Below, one piece after another: positions 53,925 through 63,200 of a stretch of 64,000 bases of DNA (within the stretch, counting starts at the first letter, position 1; each line of letters begins with the position of its first letter). The notes under the pieces were generated by a model. It did not search any database, was not told the origin of the DNA, and saw only the letters and a list, made by a program, of their open reading frames with translations. The stretch spans positions 1,426,001-1,490,000 of the forward strand of contig NZ_CP125957.1 of the NCBI RefSeq assembly GCF_030064125.1. The letters run 5' to 3'. Source of the DNA: Pseudomonas sp. G2-4 (GTDB lineage: Bacteria > Pseudomonadota > Gammaproteobacteria > Pseudomonadales > Pseudomonadaceae). The position numbers and the translations under genes are program-made.

Positions 53925-54725
53925 GTGGGATTCGTCAAACTCGCCGAGGGCGATCTGAATTATTGTTTCGACGGGCCGCAAGATGCCCCGGTGTTGGTGC
54001 TCTCCAACTCCCTGGGCACCGATCTGCACATGTGGGACGAGCAGGTCGCGGCGTTCAGCGAACACTTTCGTGTGCTGCGTTTCGACACCCGCGGGCATGG
54101 CCAGTCGCTGGTCACTGAAGGTCCGTACAGCATCGAACAACTGGGCCATGACGTGCTGGCGATGCTCGATCAGTTGGACATCGACAAGGTGCATTTCTGT
54201 GGGTTGTCCATGGGCGGGCTGATCGGCCAGTGGCTGGGAATTCATGCCGGCGAGCGTTTGCACAAACTGGTGGTGTGCAACACCGCCGCGAAGATCGGCG
54301 ACCCTTCGGTGTGGAACCCGCGCATTGAAACCGTGCTGCGGGATGGCAAGGCGGCCATGGTCGCGCTGCGGGATGCTTCGATTGCCCGCTGGTTTACCGC
54401 GGATTTTGCCGAGGCCCAACCGGCGAAGGTGAAGAAGATCACCGACATGCTCGCTGCCACCTCGCCCCAGGGCTACGCGGCCAACTGTGCGGTCGTGCGT
54501 GATGCCGATTTTCGTGAGCAATTGTCGACGATCCGCGTGCCGCTGTTGGTGATCGCTGGCACTGAAGATGCCGTGACGCCGCCTTCGGGTGGGCACTTTA
54601 TCCAGCAGCGGGTCAGCGGGGCCGAGTACGCCGAGTTCTATGCCGCGCATCTGTCCAACGTCCAGGCCGGCGCCGCGTTCAGCGCGCGGGTGCTGGATTT
54701 CCTGCTTGATTCTGGCTGTGCCTGA
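53925..54725 (+). CDS. pcaD: 3-oxoadipate enol-lactonase
   Basis: Hydrolyses beta-ketoadipate enol-lactone to beta-ketoadipate. An alpha/beta hydrolase of 266 residues with nucleophile S95 in FCGLSMGGLIG, FDTRGHGQS ahead of it, and VIAGTEDAVTPP for the acid. The start is GTG with AAAGGAG 6 bases before. It lies 12 bp after pcaB. The final histidine may be that in AAHLSNVQAG. Confidence 0.95.
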   Translation: MGFVKLAEGDLNYCFDGPQDAPVLVLSNSLGTDLHMWDEQVAAFSEHFRVLRFDTRGHGQSLVTEGPYSIEQLGHDVLAMLDQLDIDKVHFCGLSMGGLIGQWLGIHAGERLHKLVVCNTAAKIGDPSVWNPRIETVLRDGKAAMVALRDASIARWFTADFAEAQPAKVKKITDMLAATSPQGYAANCAVVRDADFREQLSTIRVPLLVIAGTEDAVTPPSGGHFIQQRVSGAEYAEFYAAHLSNVQAGAAFSARVLDFLLDSGCA

Positions 54726-54735
54726 GGATTTTTTT

Positions 54736-55128
54736 GTGGACGAGAAACAACGTTACGACGAAGGCATGCAAGTACGTCGCGCGGTACTGGGCGATGCCCA
54801 TGTCGATCGCAGCCTCAATGCCTTGACCGAGTTCAACAGCGAATTCCAGGAGATGATCACCCGTCACGCCTGGGGTGACATTTGGACCCGCCCGGGCCTG
54901 CCGCGCCACACTCGCAGCCTGATTACCATTGCCATGCTGATCGGCATGAACCGCAACGAAGAGCTCAAGTTACACCTGCGCGCCGCGGCCAATAATGGGG
55001 TGAGCCGTGGCGAGATCAAGGAAGTGATTATGCAGAGCGCGATCTACTGTGGCATTCCGGCGGCCAATGCTACCTTCCACCTGGCCGAGTCGGTGTGGGA
55101 TGAGCTGGGTGTCGAGTCGCGGGCTTAA
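54736..55128 (+). CDS. pcaC: 4-carboxymuconolactone decarboxylase
   Basis: Decarboxylates 4-carboxymuconolactone to the enol-lactone used by PcaD. The 130-residue protein shows YDEGMQVRRAVLGDAHVDRS, WTRPGLPRHTRSLITIAMLI and YCGIPAANATFHLAE. It starts with GTG, 8 bases after GAGGA, and 10 bp after pcaD. In some bacteria pcaC and pcaD are fused (pcaL); here they are separate. It is the last gene of the pca set on this strand. Confidence 0.95.
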   Translation: MDEKQRYDEGMQVRRAVLGDAHVDRSLNALTEFNSEFQEMITRHAWGDIWTRPGLPRHTRSLITIAMLIGMNRNEELKLHLRAAANNGVSRGEIKEVIMQSAIYCGIPAANATFHLAESVWDELGVESRA

Positions 55129-55131
55129 GAG

Positions 55132-55216
55132 CCACAGGCTTGCTTGCGAAAGCGGTGTGTCAGTTTGTTTCGACGTTGAATATGATGACGCCTTCGCGAG
55201 CAGGCTCGCTCCCACA
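55132..55216. repeat. REP pair, family B, decayed left unit
   Basis: The left unit CCACAGGCTTGCTTGCGAAA has lost part of its consensus; the right unit CGCGAGCAGGCTCGCTCCCA is intact. Confidence 0.78.
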
Positions 55217-55260
55217 CTGGATCTTCAGTGAGTACAAAATTTTGTGTTCGACACAGATCC

Positions 55261-55287
55261 CCTGTGGGAGCGAGCTTGCTCGCGATG
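55261..55287. repeat. Single REP unit, family B
   Basis: CCTGTGGGAGCGAGCTTGCT followed by CGCGATG; no inverted partner. Together with the preceding pair it fills the gap between convergent pcaC and the porin. Confidence 0.82.
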
Positions 55288-55318
55288 ACGGTGGTACGGC
55301 CTCCATCCATGTTGGTTT

Positions 55319-56581
55319 TTACAGCAAGCTGATCGGATAGCTGACGATCAACCGATTCTCATCGAACTCATTGGTGCTGTAGTCCCGGCGCATTGTCGAG
55401 TTACGCCACTTCACATTCAGGCTCTTCAGTGCGCCGCTTTGCACGGTGTAGGCCAGCTCACTTTCCCGACCCCATTCCTTGCCGTCGTCGACGGTGGCGG
55501 TGTGCACGTTGTCGCCGCTGATGTAGCGGTTCATCAGGGTCAGGCCCGGTACGCCGACGGCGGCGAAGTTGAAGTCGTGGCGCACTTGCCAGGATTTTTC
55601 CTGGGCGTTGTCGTAGCTGGAGTTGTAGCTGTCGTTGGCCAGGGTGCCGCCGCTGGTGCCGTTGACGCGCATCCAGGCGTCATCGCCGCTGAGTTTTTGC
55701 AGGCCGACGTAGAAGGTGTTGCCGCCGTATTTGGCCGAGAGCATGGCGAAGGCGGTTTTGTTGTCCAGATCGCCGGCCAGGGCGTTGCCGTCTTCCTTGC
55801 CGATGAAGTAGCCGAGGTTGGCGCCCAGGGTCCAGTCGCCGATGGGCTGGCTGTGGGTCAGGTTGAAATACTTTTGCTGGTAGATGTCGGACAGTTCCGA
55901 GTACCAGACGCCGACTTGGGTGCGTTTTTCGTTGAAGGCATATTCGCCGCCGCCGAAGTTGAAGCGGTCGGAGGTGAACGCGCCGCGGCCGTTCATCGAC
56001 ATGTCTTCCATGCTCGCATCGTTGCGCGGGCTGTTGGCGCGGAATTGGCCGCCGTACAGGGTCAGGCCGCTGATTTCGGTGGAGGTCACCTGGCCGCCAC
56101 GGAACGTTTGTGGCAGGGAACGACCGTCATCGGAGCGCAGGATCGGCAGCACCGGCATCCACTCGCCGACCTTCAGCTCGGTCTTCGATACTTTGGCCTT
56201 GAGGGCCACGCCCAGGCGCCCGAAGTCATCGGCCGGACGGCCGTCATCATGCACTGGCAGCAGGTGTGTACCCGCTGTGCCACGACCGCCATCGAGCTTG
56301 ACCGAGTACAGGCCTAGCACGTCCACACCGAAACCGACCGTGCCCTGGGTGAAGCCGGACTTGGCGTCGAGGATGAAACTCTGGGTCCATTCCTCGGCTT
56401 TGCCTTGGGCATTGTTTGGGTTGGTGAAGTTGCGGTTGATGTAGAAATTGCGCAGGTTGAGGTTGACCTTGGCATCCTCGACAAACCCCGATTCCGCGGC
56501 CAGGACGGGCAGGACGGGCAGGGCGGTGCTGGTCAGGGCGACGGCAATGAGGCTGGGGAAAAAGTGCTGTGTCGGTTTCAT
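55319..56581 (-). CDS. OprD-family porin, PcaP-like
   Basis: A 420-residue outer-membrane protein with a signal peptide (ending near VLAAES), a barrel of alternating aromatic strands, and the OprD-family features FVEDAKVNLNLRNFYINRNF and GEWMPVLPILRSDDGRSLPQ. It ends LIVSYPISLL, as expected for an outer-membrane barrel. P. putida has an OprD-type porin, pcaP, at the end of its pca operon. Here the gene is inverted, but a PcaR-like operator 213 bp upstream links it to the regulon. Protocatechuate or a related acid is the likely solute; that is inference. Confidence 0.87.
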   Translation of the reverse strand: MKPTQHFFPSLIAVALTSTALPVLPVLAAESGFVEDAKVNLNLRNFYINRNFTNPNNAQGKAEEWTQSFILDAKSGFTQGTVGFGVDVLGLYSVKLDGGRGTAGTHLLPVHDDGRPADDFGRLGVALKAKVSKTELKVGEWMPVLPILRSDDGRSLPQTFRGGQVTSTEISGLTLYGGQFRANSPRNDASMEDMSMNGRGAFTSDRFNFGGGEYAFNEKRTQVGVWYSELSDIYQQKYFNLTHSQPIGDWTLGANLGYFIGKEDGNALAGDLDNKTAFAMLSAKYGGNTFYVGLQKLSGDDAWMRVNGTSGGTLANDSYNSSYDNAQEKSWQVRHDFNFAAVGVPGLTLMNRYISGDNVHTATVDDGKEWGRESELAYTVQSGALKSLNVKWRNSTMRRDYSTNEFDENRLIVSYPISLL

Positions 56582-56793
56582 GGGCGTGTCTCTAGTTTTT
56601 TGTGGACGAAGCGGGTCGTTGCCGCAACCTTGGGTTGCAGACGGTACGGTGGAACCAGCGGCGTGAAGGCTGTCGAGGATCAGCCGGGTGCGGCGGGGCG
56701 TATGGGCATGGTGTCGAACCTGTTGTTATTGGTTTTGTGCCAGCGATGGTGAAGGGCCGTCCGGGATCGGTTCAATTGGCGTTTGCGGGTTTT

Positions 56794-56808
56794 GGGCGAT
56801 TATCGAAC
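56794..56808 (-). promoter_or_regulatory. PcaR-like operator before the porin gene
   Basis: Read on the minus strand, GTTCGATAATCGCCC differs by one base from the consensus GTTCGATAATCGCAC. It lies 213 bp upstream of the porin ATG. Confidence 0.68.
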
Positions 56809-56840
56809 GGCAAAACAACCTATTGGATGGACACAATCTC

Positions 56841-56868
56841 CTGTGGGAGCGAGCTTGCTCGCGATGGC
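56841..56868. repeat. Single REP unit, family B
   Basis: CTGTGGGAGCGAGCTTGCTC followed by GCGATGGC; lies just outside the large composite inverted repeat. Confidence 0.82.
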
Positions 56869-57244
56869 GGCCTTACGGTTGATCAAGGTTTTTTTGACCG
56901 TGTACATATCCATTGCTGCGGTAACGGCGGCTTATGGTTCCGCCCTTACGGCGGGTCACTTTCGAAAATCCGGAAGCCGGCCCAGGCGAAAGTAACCAAA
57001 GCGCTTTATGCCCCACCACTCGGCACCTCGCCTAGGCTCGGTGTGCCCTCTCTCCGGCATTGCTCCGTGGGCCGCCGCGAAGGGCCATCCATGGCCCAGC
57101 GCGGCTATCCCGGCATCCATGCCGGGATGCCCACTCCACAATGCCTGCGTTCGGCCATCGTGGTTAACGGGGCGCCGAGATCAACGTCCGACGCGAGGCG
57201 GCCTTAGAGCCGGCCTGACTCTTCCGGTCGTACACCCATCAGAC

Positions 57245-57272
57245 CTGTGGGAGCAAAAGCTTGTTCGCGAAG
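57245..57272. repeat. Single degenerate REP unit, family B
   Basis: CTGTGGGAGCAAAAGCTTGT then TCGCGAAG; a changed copy inside the core of the composite element. Confidence 0.7.
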
Positions 57273-57318
57273 GCGGCCTTACAGCCGACCTGATTCTGGC
57301 ATCTGGACTACGATCCAA

Positions 57319-57410
57319 TGTGGGAGCGAGCTTGCTCGCGAAGACGGCGGCACATCCAACGCTGATGCAGGCTGATCCACCTCCATCGCGAGCAAGCTCG
57401 CTCCCACAGG
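57319..57410. repeat. REP pair (REPIN), family B, in the element core
   Basis: TGTGGGAGCGAGCTTGCTCG and its inverted partner, AGCAAGCTCGCTCCCACAGG, about 50 bp apart. Confidence 0.85.
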
Positions 57411-57452
57411 AATTTGCGGTGCCCGCAAATCCATAGGTCGTCACTGAGCCAA

Positions 57453-57540
57453 TGTGGGAGCTTGCTCGAGAAGACGATGGCACAGTCGTTGGGGATGTTG
57501 AATGCTCCGGCCTCTTCGCGAGCAAGCCCGCTCCCACAGG
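57453..57540. repeat. REP pair, family B, decayed, in the element core
   Basis: TGTGGGAGCTTGCTCGAGAA (shortened) and GCGAGCAAGCCCGCTCCCAC; both are variants of the family B unit. Confidence 0.78.
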
Positions 57541-57912
57541 GAAAACGCGGTCCCACCAAGAACCAGGTCGGCTACTAGGCCGCCTCGCGCCGGACGTTGA
57601 TCTCGGCGCCCCATTAACCACGATGGCCGCACGCAGGCATTACGCAGTGGGCACCTCGGCATGGATGCCGAGGTAGCCGCGCTGGGCCATGGATGGCCCT
57701 TCGCGGCGGCCCACGGAGCAATGCCGGAGTGCGGGCATGCCGAGCCTAGGCGAGGCACCGAGTGGTGGGGCAGGAGCGCTTTGGTTACTTTCGCCTGGGC
57801 CGGCTTCCGGATTTTCGAAAGTGACTCGCCGTAAGGGCGAAACCATAAGTAGCCGTTACCACGAAAACGGATATGTACCCAGTCAACAAGAGCAAAGCCA
57901 GCTGACAGGCCG

Positions 57913-57939
57913 CCATCGCGAGCAAGCTCGCTCCCACAA
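57913..57939. repeat. Single REP unit, family B
   Basis: CATCGCGAGCAAGCTCGCTC followed by CCACAA, in reverse orientation, just outside the right arm of the composite element. Confidence 0.82.
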
Positions 57940-58005
57940 GATTTGTGGCCGGTCTGACAGACGCGGCGATTTTTCCGACGAGGTTTTAAGGTTGCTGCTC
58001 GGAAG

Positions 58006-58128
58006 CGGGATCTCTAGCTTGTTTGGGTCGCAGCCAATCCAGCGACCGGGACTGCAAGCCCGTCGAATTCGTTAGGCGCCAGCGCCCGGGCCCACGTCTC
58101 GGGCTCCAATTGATACAGGAGCGCCGTT
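58006..58128 (+). promoter_or_regulatory. Structured 5' leader of the DUF6124 gene
   Basis: About 120 bases can fold into successive hairpins: GGTCGC/GCGACC (58026-58047), CGGG/CCCG (58047-58062), GGCG/CGCC (58075-58086) and GCCCG/CGGGC (58085-58104), just before the AGGAG Shine-Dalgarno at 58117. There is no coding content. It may be a cis-acting RNA, but I know no named family that fits. Confidence 0.5.
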
Positions 58129-58479
58129 ATGAAAAAACATCATCCTTCTTCGCCATCAGAGAGCACCTTCCCCTACAACGACCCCGATCCAGAAAAGCTC
58201 CAAGAGGCCGCAGACCGAGCACTCGATTACCATCTGGGCACCCACCCTGATCCCAAACCCAAAACCTCAACACAAGTCTTCACCGTCATCGATACCATCG
58301 ACACGGAGTGTCTCCTGGCCAATCTCAGCGAAACCCTGGCCTCGGCCAATGCCATGGTCAGTGACCTGGCGTTCGAGTTGGAGGGCTCGCGGCGGCATGT
58401 CGCGCTCGGCGTGGCGCAGATGATCGAGCTGAGTGAATTGTTGGCTAATCGTGCGCTGGATATCGTCGATCCACGTTAG
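58129..58479 (+). CDS. DUF6124 family protein
   Basis: A 116-residue cytoplasmic protein. The variable N-terminus is followed by PDPEKLQEAADRALDYHLG, a linker of Pro/Lys/Thr, then FTVIDTIDTECLLANLSETL and a helical end with LGVAQMIELSELLANRALD. This pattern is the Pseudomonas-specific DUF6124 family, of unknown function and usually present in several copies. ACAGGAGCGCCGTT precedes ATG. It has a GC-structured leader and is bordered by repeats on both sides, a typical accessory-gene setting. Confidence 0.83.
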   Translation: MKKHHPSSPSESTFPYNDPDPEKLQEAADRALDYHLGTHPDPKPKTSTQVFTVIDTIDTECLLANLSETLASANAMVSDLAFELEGSRRHVALGVAQMIELSELLANRALDIVDPR

Positions 58480-58503
58480 CCAAGTCGGTGTTGAAGCAGG
58501 CAC

Positions 58504-58527
58504 AAACAAAAAGCCCACCTTTCGGTG
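58504..58527. repeat. 24-bp direct repeat, left copy
   Basis: The 24 bases beginning AAACAAAAAGCCCACCTTTC are the same as those at 58723-58746. This copy has lost the second half of the terminator stem. The two copies flank a REP pair. Confidence 0.8.
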
Positions 58528-58557
58528 CAATGCGGTGCATTTAAGAAAAAAGATGGA

Positions 58558-58694
58558 CCTGTGGCGAGGGAGCTTGCTCCCGCTCGGCTGCGAAGCAGTC
58601 GTAAACCGACGGGTGTGGTGTGTCTGATGCTCCGCATTTGGCAGGTTTTGGGGCCGCTTCGCGGCCCAGCGGGAGCAAGCTCCCTCGCCACAGG
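58558..58694. repeat. REP pair (REPIN), family A
   Basis: CCTGTGGCGAGGGAGCTTGC and the mirrored GCAAGCTCCCTCGCCACAGG, about 95 bp apart, between the two 24-bp direct repeats. Confidence 0.88.
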
Positions 58695-58722
58695 TTTATG
58701 TGTTGAGCTCGGAAGCGATTAA

Positions 58723-58746
58723 AAACAAAAAGCCCACCTTTCGGTG
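58723..58746. repeat. 24-bp direct repeat, right copy
   Basis: The same 24 bases as at 58504-58527. Here they run into GGGCTT and so form an intact terminator. Confidence 0.8.
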
Positions 58747-58750
58747 GGCT
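58731..58750 (-). terminator. Terminator of the RND efflux operon
   Basis: AGCCCACC-TTTC-GGTGGGCT is an 8-bp stem. On the minus strand it is followed by TTTTTGTTTTT, 27 bp past the emhC stop. Confidence 0.85.
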
Positions 58751-58776
58751 TCGTGTTTCAGCATTCAAAGCGTCAA

Positions 58777-60234
58777 TCAGAACAGTTTCGTCTCTGGCGC
58801 TTCTTCTTTCACCGGCTCGTTCTTGCCAGTCTCGGCATTCCAGCCGCCACCCAGTGCCTTGTACAGGTTGACCTCACTGGTCAGCTGCGAGAGGCGGTCG
58901 GTGATCAGCGATTGTTGGGCGCTGAACAGCTGGCGTTGGGCGTCGAGGAAGGTCAGGTTGCTGTCGACGCCGATGCGGTAGCGACGCTCGGCCAGGCGGT
59001 AGTAGTCCTGGTTGGCGGCGACGAAGGCGGTCTGGGCCTGCAACTGTTCGTTGTAGGTCCGGCGTGCGGCCAGGCCGTCGGAGACTTCCTGGAACGCGGT
59101 CTGAATCGACTTCTCGTAATTGGCGACGTTGATGTCTTTCTGGATTTTGGCGTAATCCAGGCTCGCCCGCAGGCTGCCGGCGTTGAAGATCGGCAGGTTG
59201 ATTTGCGGGGCGAAGCTCCAGGTGCCCGAGCCGCCCTTGAACAGACCGGACAGGTCCGGGCTCAGGGTGCCGGCGTTGGCCGTCAGGCTGATGCTTGGGA
59301 AGAACGCAGCCCGCGCGGCGCCGATGTTGGCGTTGGCGGCCTGCAGGTTGCGTTCGGCCTGGAGAATGTCCGGACGGCGTTGCAGCAGGTCCGATGGCAA
59401 GCCAGCCGGCATTTCGCTCAGCAGGTCATCGCTCAGCGGTTTGGTGTTCAGGTTGCCCGGCAGGCCGGTACCCAGCAGCAGCGTCAGGTTGTTCTCGTCC
59501 TGGGCGACCTGGCGGGTGTAGCGAGCCAGTTGCACGCGGGCGTTTTCTACTGCCGTGCGCGCTTGGCTCAAGTCCAGGGCCGAGGCCACGCCAACTTCGG
59601 CGCTGCGGGAGGTCAGCTTGAGGCTTTGATCGTAAGCCCCCAGGGTTTCCTGGGTCAGCTTGAGCAGTTCCTTGTCGGCCTGCCAGGTCAGGTAGGCGTT
59701 GGCAACGCTGGCCACCAGGCTGATCTGGGTGCTGCGGCGGGCTTCTTCGGTGGCGAAGTAGCTTTGCAGTGCTTGCTCGCTCAGGCTGCGGACCCGACCA
59801 AACAGGTCCAGTTCATAGGCGCTGATGCCCAGGGTAGCCGAGTAGGAGCTGCTGATGGCCGCTTCACCGGTCTGCGAAGCCCGGGCCGGCACCCGCTGAC
59901 GGCTGCCGGAACCGGTGGCCGAGACCGCCGGGAACAGGTCCGCCCGCTGGATGCGGTATTGCGCGGCATAGGCGTCGATGTTCAGCGCCGCGACGCGCAG
60001 GTCGCGGTTGTTTTCCAGGGCCACCTGGATCAACTGTTGCAGCGCCGGGTCATGGAAAAACTGTTTCCAGCCCTGCTCGGCGGCGGCCTGGCCAGGCGCG
60101 TTGGCCGACTCGTAGGCCGGGCCTTGCGGGTATTGCGCCGCGACCGGTGCTTCGGGCCGCTGATAGTCGGGGATCAGCGAGCAACCGCTGAGCACGACGG
60201 CGGCGATGGTCAGGGAGAGGAGCGACTTGCTCAT
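58777..60234 (-). CDS. emhC: Outer-membrane channel of the RND pump (OprM/TtgC family)
   Basis: A 485-residue TolC-like lipoprotein. The signal peptide ends at the lipobox LSGC (C18), and two repeated outer-membrane-efflux domains follow, including [20 protein letters not shown] and [20 protein letters not shown]. It is the exit duct for EmhAB. Its start overlaps the end of emhB by 4 bp. Orthologues are called TtgC in P. putida and OprM in P. aeruginosa; the emh name is used for P. fluorescens. Confidence 0.92.
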   Translation of the reverse strand: MSKSLLSLTIAAVVLSGCSLIPDYQRPEAPVAAQYPQGPAYESANAPGQAAAEQGWKQFFHDPALQQLIQVALENNRDLRVAALNIDAYAAQYRIQRADLFPAVSATGSGSRQRVPARASQTGEAAISSSYSATLGISAYELDLFGRVRSLSEQALQSYFATEEARRSTQISLVASVANAYLTWQADKELLKLTQETLGAYDQSLKLTSRSAEVGVASALDLSQARTAVENARVQLARYTRQVAQDENNLTLLLGTGLPGNLNTKPLSDDLLSEMPAGLPSDLLQRRPDILQAERNLQAANANIGAARAAFFPSISLTANAGTLSPDLSGLFKGGSGTWSFAPQINLPIFNAGSLRASLDYAKIQKDINVANYEKSIQTAFQEVSDGLAARRTYNEQLQAQTAFVAANQDYYRLAERRYRIGVDSNLTFLDAQRQLFSAQQSLITDRLSQLTSEVNLYKALGGGWNAETGKNEPVKEEAPETKLF

Positions 60235-63200
60235 TGGCCAGCCTCTTTAGAAGTTTCAGGAGCGTCGTCCTGGTCGATATTTTTACGGCGACCTATCGAC
60301 GACACAGTCACAAAGAACAATGGCACCCAGAAGATTGCCAGGATGGTGGCGGTGATCATACCGCCGATCACACCGGTACCGATGGCATGCTGGCTGCCTG
60401 AGCCGGCACCGGTAGAGATCGCCAGTGGAACTACGCCGAGCACGAACGCCAGGGAGGTCATGATAATTGGCCGCAGACGCATCCTACAGGCTTCGATGGC
60501 GGCTTCCACCAACGTTCGGCCCTGTTCGTGGAGTTCCTTGGCGAATTCCACGATCAGAATGGCGTTTTTCGCCGCCAGGCCGATGGTCGTCAACAGCCCC
60601 ACCTGGAAGTACACGTCGTTGGACAGACCCCGCAGGCTGGTGGCCATCAAGGCACCGATGATCCCCAGTGGCACCACGAGCATGACTGCGATCGGAATCG
60701 ACCAGCTTTCATACAGCGCCGCCAGGCACAGGAATACCATCAGCAGCGACAAGGCGTACAACGCGGGTGCCTGGGAGCCCGACAGGCGTTCCTCATAGGA
60801 CAGGCCTGTCCAGGAAATCCCCACGCCGGCCGGCAGCTTCTTGGCGATGGCTTCGACTTCGGCCATGGCTTCACCGGTGGAATAACCCGGCGCTGGTGCT
60901 CCGAGGATTTCCATCGCTTCCACGCCGTTATAACGGGCCAGTTTCGGCGAGCCGTAGATCCACTCGCCCTTGGCGAACGCGGTGAAGGGCACCATGGTCC
61001 CGGCGCTGTTGCGTACGTACCACTTCTTCAGGTCTTCAGGGCTCATGCGAGCGCCCGGCTGGCCTTGCACGTAGACCTTCTTCACCCGACCGCGGTCGAT
61101 GAAGTCGTTCACGTAGCTACTGCCCAGGGCAATCGACAGGGTGTTGTTGATGTCCGAGAGGGTGATGCCCAGGGCGCTGGCCTTCTCGTCATCGATTTCC
61201 AGCTGATACTGCGGCTCGTCATTCAGACCATTTGGACGCACCTGGGAGAGGATCTTGCTCTGCGCGGCCATGCCGAGGAACTGATTGCGGGCCTCCATCA
61301 ACTTCTCGTGACCAATGCCGGCGCGGTCCTGCAGGAACACGTCGAAACCGGTAGCGTTACCCAGTTCCAGAACCGCGGGCGGAGCGAAGGCGAACACCAT
61401 CGCGTCACGGAAGGTGAAGAAGTGCTGCTGGGCGCGAGCCGCGAGCTTGAACACGCTGTTGTCGGCGTTACGTTCGTCCCACGGCCTGAGCATGATGAAC
61501 GCCATGCCGGAGCTTTGGCCACGACCGGCGAAGTTGAAGCCGGTCACGGTGAACACCGAGGCCACGGCATCGCCTTCACCGCCGTCCTTGCTCGGACGCA
61601 GCAGGAACTCACGCATCTTGTCCACGACTACCTGGGTGCGCTCGGCGCTGGAGCCGGCCGGTGTCTGCACCTGGGCAAACAGCACGCCCTGGTCTTCTTC
61701 CGGCAGGAACGCCGTCGGAATGCGGGTGAACAGCCAGATCATGCCGACCACGATGATGATGTAGGCCAGCAGGTATGGAGCCTTGTGCTTGAGCATGTTG
61801 CCCACGCCGCGCTCGTAGCTTCTGACGCCACGGTCGAACGTGCGGTTGAACCAGCCGAAGAAGCCGCGTTTCGGCGTGCCGTGCTCACCCTTGGGGATGG
61901 GTTTGAGCATGGTGGCGCACAGGGCCGGGGTGAAGATCAGGGCCACCAGTACCGACAAGGCCATGGCCGAGACGATGGTGATGGAGAACTGCTTGTAGAT
62001 CACACCGGTGGAGCCGCTGAAGAACGCCATCGGCAGCAGTACCGCCGACAGCACCAGGGCGATACCCACCAGGGCCCCCTGGATCTGCCCCATGGATTTC
62101 TTGGTGGCTTCCTTGGGTGACAGGCCTTCTTCGCTCATCACCCGTTCGACGTTTTCCACCACGACGATGGCGTCGTCCACCAGCAAACCGATGGCCAGCA
62201 CCATGCCGAACATGGTCAGGGTGTTGATGCTGAAACCGAACGCGGCGAGGATCCCGAAGGTACCCAGCAATACCACCGGCACGGTCATCGTGGTGATGAT
62301 GGTGGCGCGGAAATTCTGCAGGAACAGGAACATCACCAGGAACACCAGCACGACCGCTTCGACCAGGGTTTCAACCACACCCTTGATCGACTCACTCACC
62401 ACCGGCGTGGTGTCGTACGGGAACACCACTTCCATGCCTTGCGGGAAGAACGGCTTGAGGTCTTCGATGGTCTTGCGCAGAGCCTTGGCCGTGTCGAGGG
62501 CGTTGGCGCCGTTGGCCAGTTTTACTGCCAGGCCCGAGGCTGGCGCACCGTTGAACTGGGCGCTGACGCTGTAGTTCTCACCGCCCAGGCCAACATCGGC
62601 GACATCGCCGACGCGCACTTGCGAGCCGTCCGGATTGACCTTGAGCAAAATCGCCTTGAACTGCTCGGCGGTCTGCAAACGGGTCTTGCCGATGATGGTG
62701 GCGTTCAGTTGCTGGCCGGGCAGGGCCGGCAATCCGCCGAGCTGGCCGGACGAGACCTGGACGTTCTGCGCGGCGATGGCATTTTTTACGTCCACCGGGG
62801 TCAGGTTGAAGTTGTTCAACTTGGCCGGGTCGAGCCAGATCCGCATCGCATACTGGGCACCGAAGACCTGGAAGTCACCGACACCAGCGGTGCGCGAGAT
62901 CGGGTCCTGCATGTTGGACACGATGTAGTTGGACAGGTCGTCCTTGGTCATGCTGCCGTCGCGCGACACCACGCCGATCACCATCAGGAAGTTCTTCACT
63001 GACTTGGTCACGCGGATGCCCTGTTGCTGCACTTCTTGCGGCAGCAGCGGGGTGGCCAGGTTCAGCTTGTTCTGGACCTGGACCTGGGCGGTATCGGAAC
63101 TGGTGCCCTGCTCGAAGGTCGCGGTGATGGTCATGCTGCCGTCGGAGTTACTTTCCGAGGACACATAACGCAGGTTGTCGATACCGTTGAGCTGCTGCTC

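Larger units (their letters stand above)
56894..57886. repeat. Composite element: long inverted repeat around a REP-rich core
   Basis: Left arm 56894-57216 and right arm 57567-57886 are inverted copies of about 320 bp, roughly 90% alike by eye. Outer ends carry TGTACATATCC and GGATATGTACCC; inner landmarks are GGAAGCCGGCCCAGGCGAAA and GGGCGCCGAGATCAACGTCC-type sequence. The 350-bp core holds REP units at 57245-57272, 57319-57410 and 57453-57540. The arm resembles a repeat I associate with many Pseudomonas chromosomes. No transposase or long credible gene is present. Confidence 0.85.

Noticed and set aside
52488..54650. Very long open frame (about 720 codons) on the minus strand opposite pcaB and pcaD
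   Set aside because: It is antisense to two well-identified genes, has no recognisable domain and has the composition expected from a GC-rich opposite strand.
56582..57890. Several frames of 60-200 codons in the porin-DUF6124 gap
   Set aside because: They are made of REP units and the long inverted repeat, with typical REP peptides such as WERACSR and CGSELARD.
58020..58065. tRNA-like look of the hairpins before the DUF6124 gene
   Set aside because: The arms do not make a cloverleaf and the T-loop and CCA-end features are missing.
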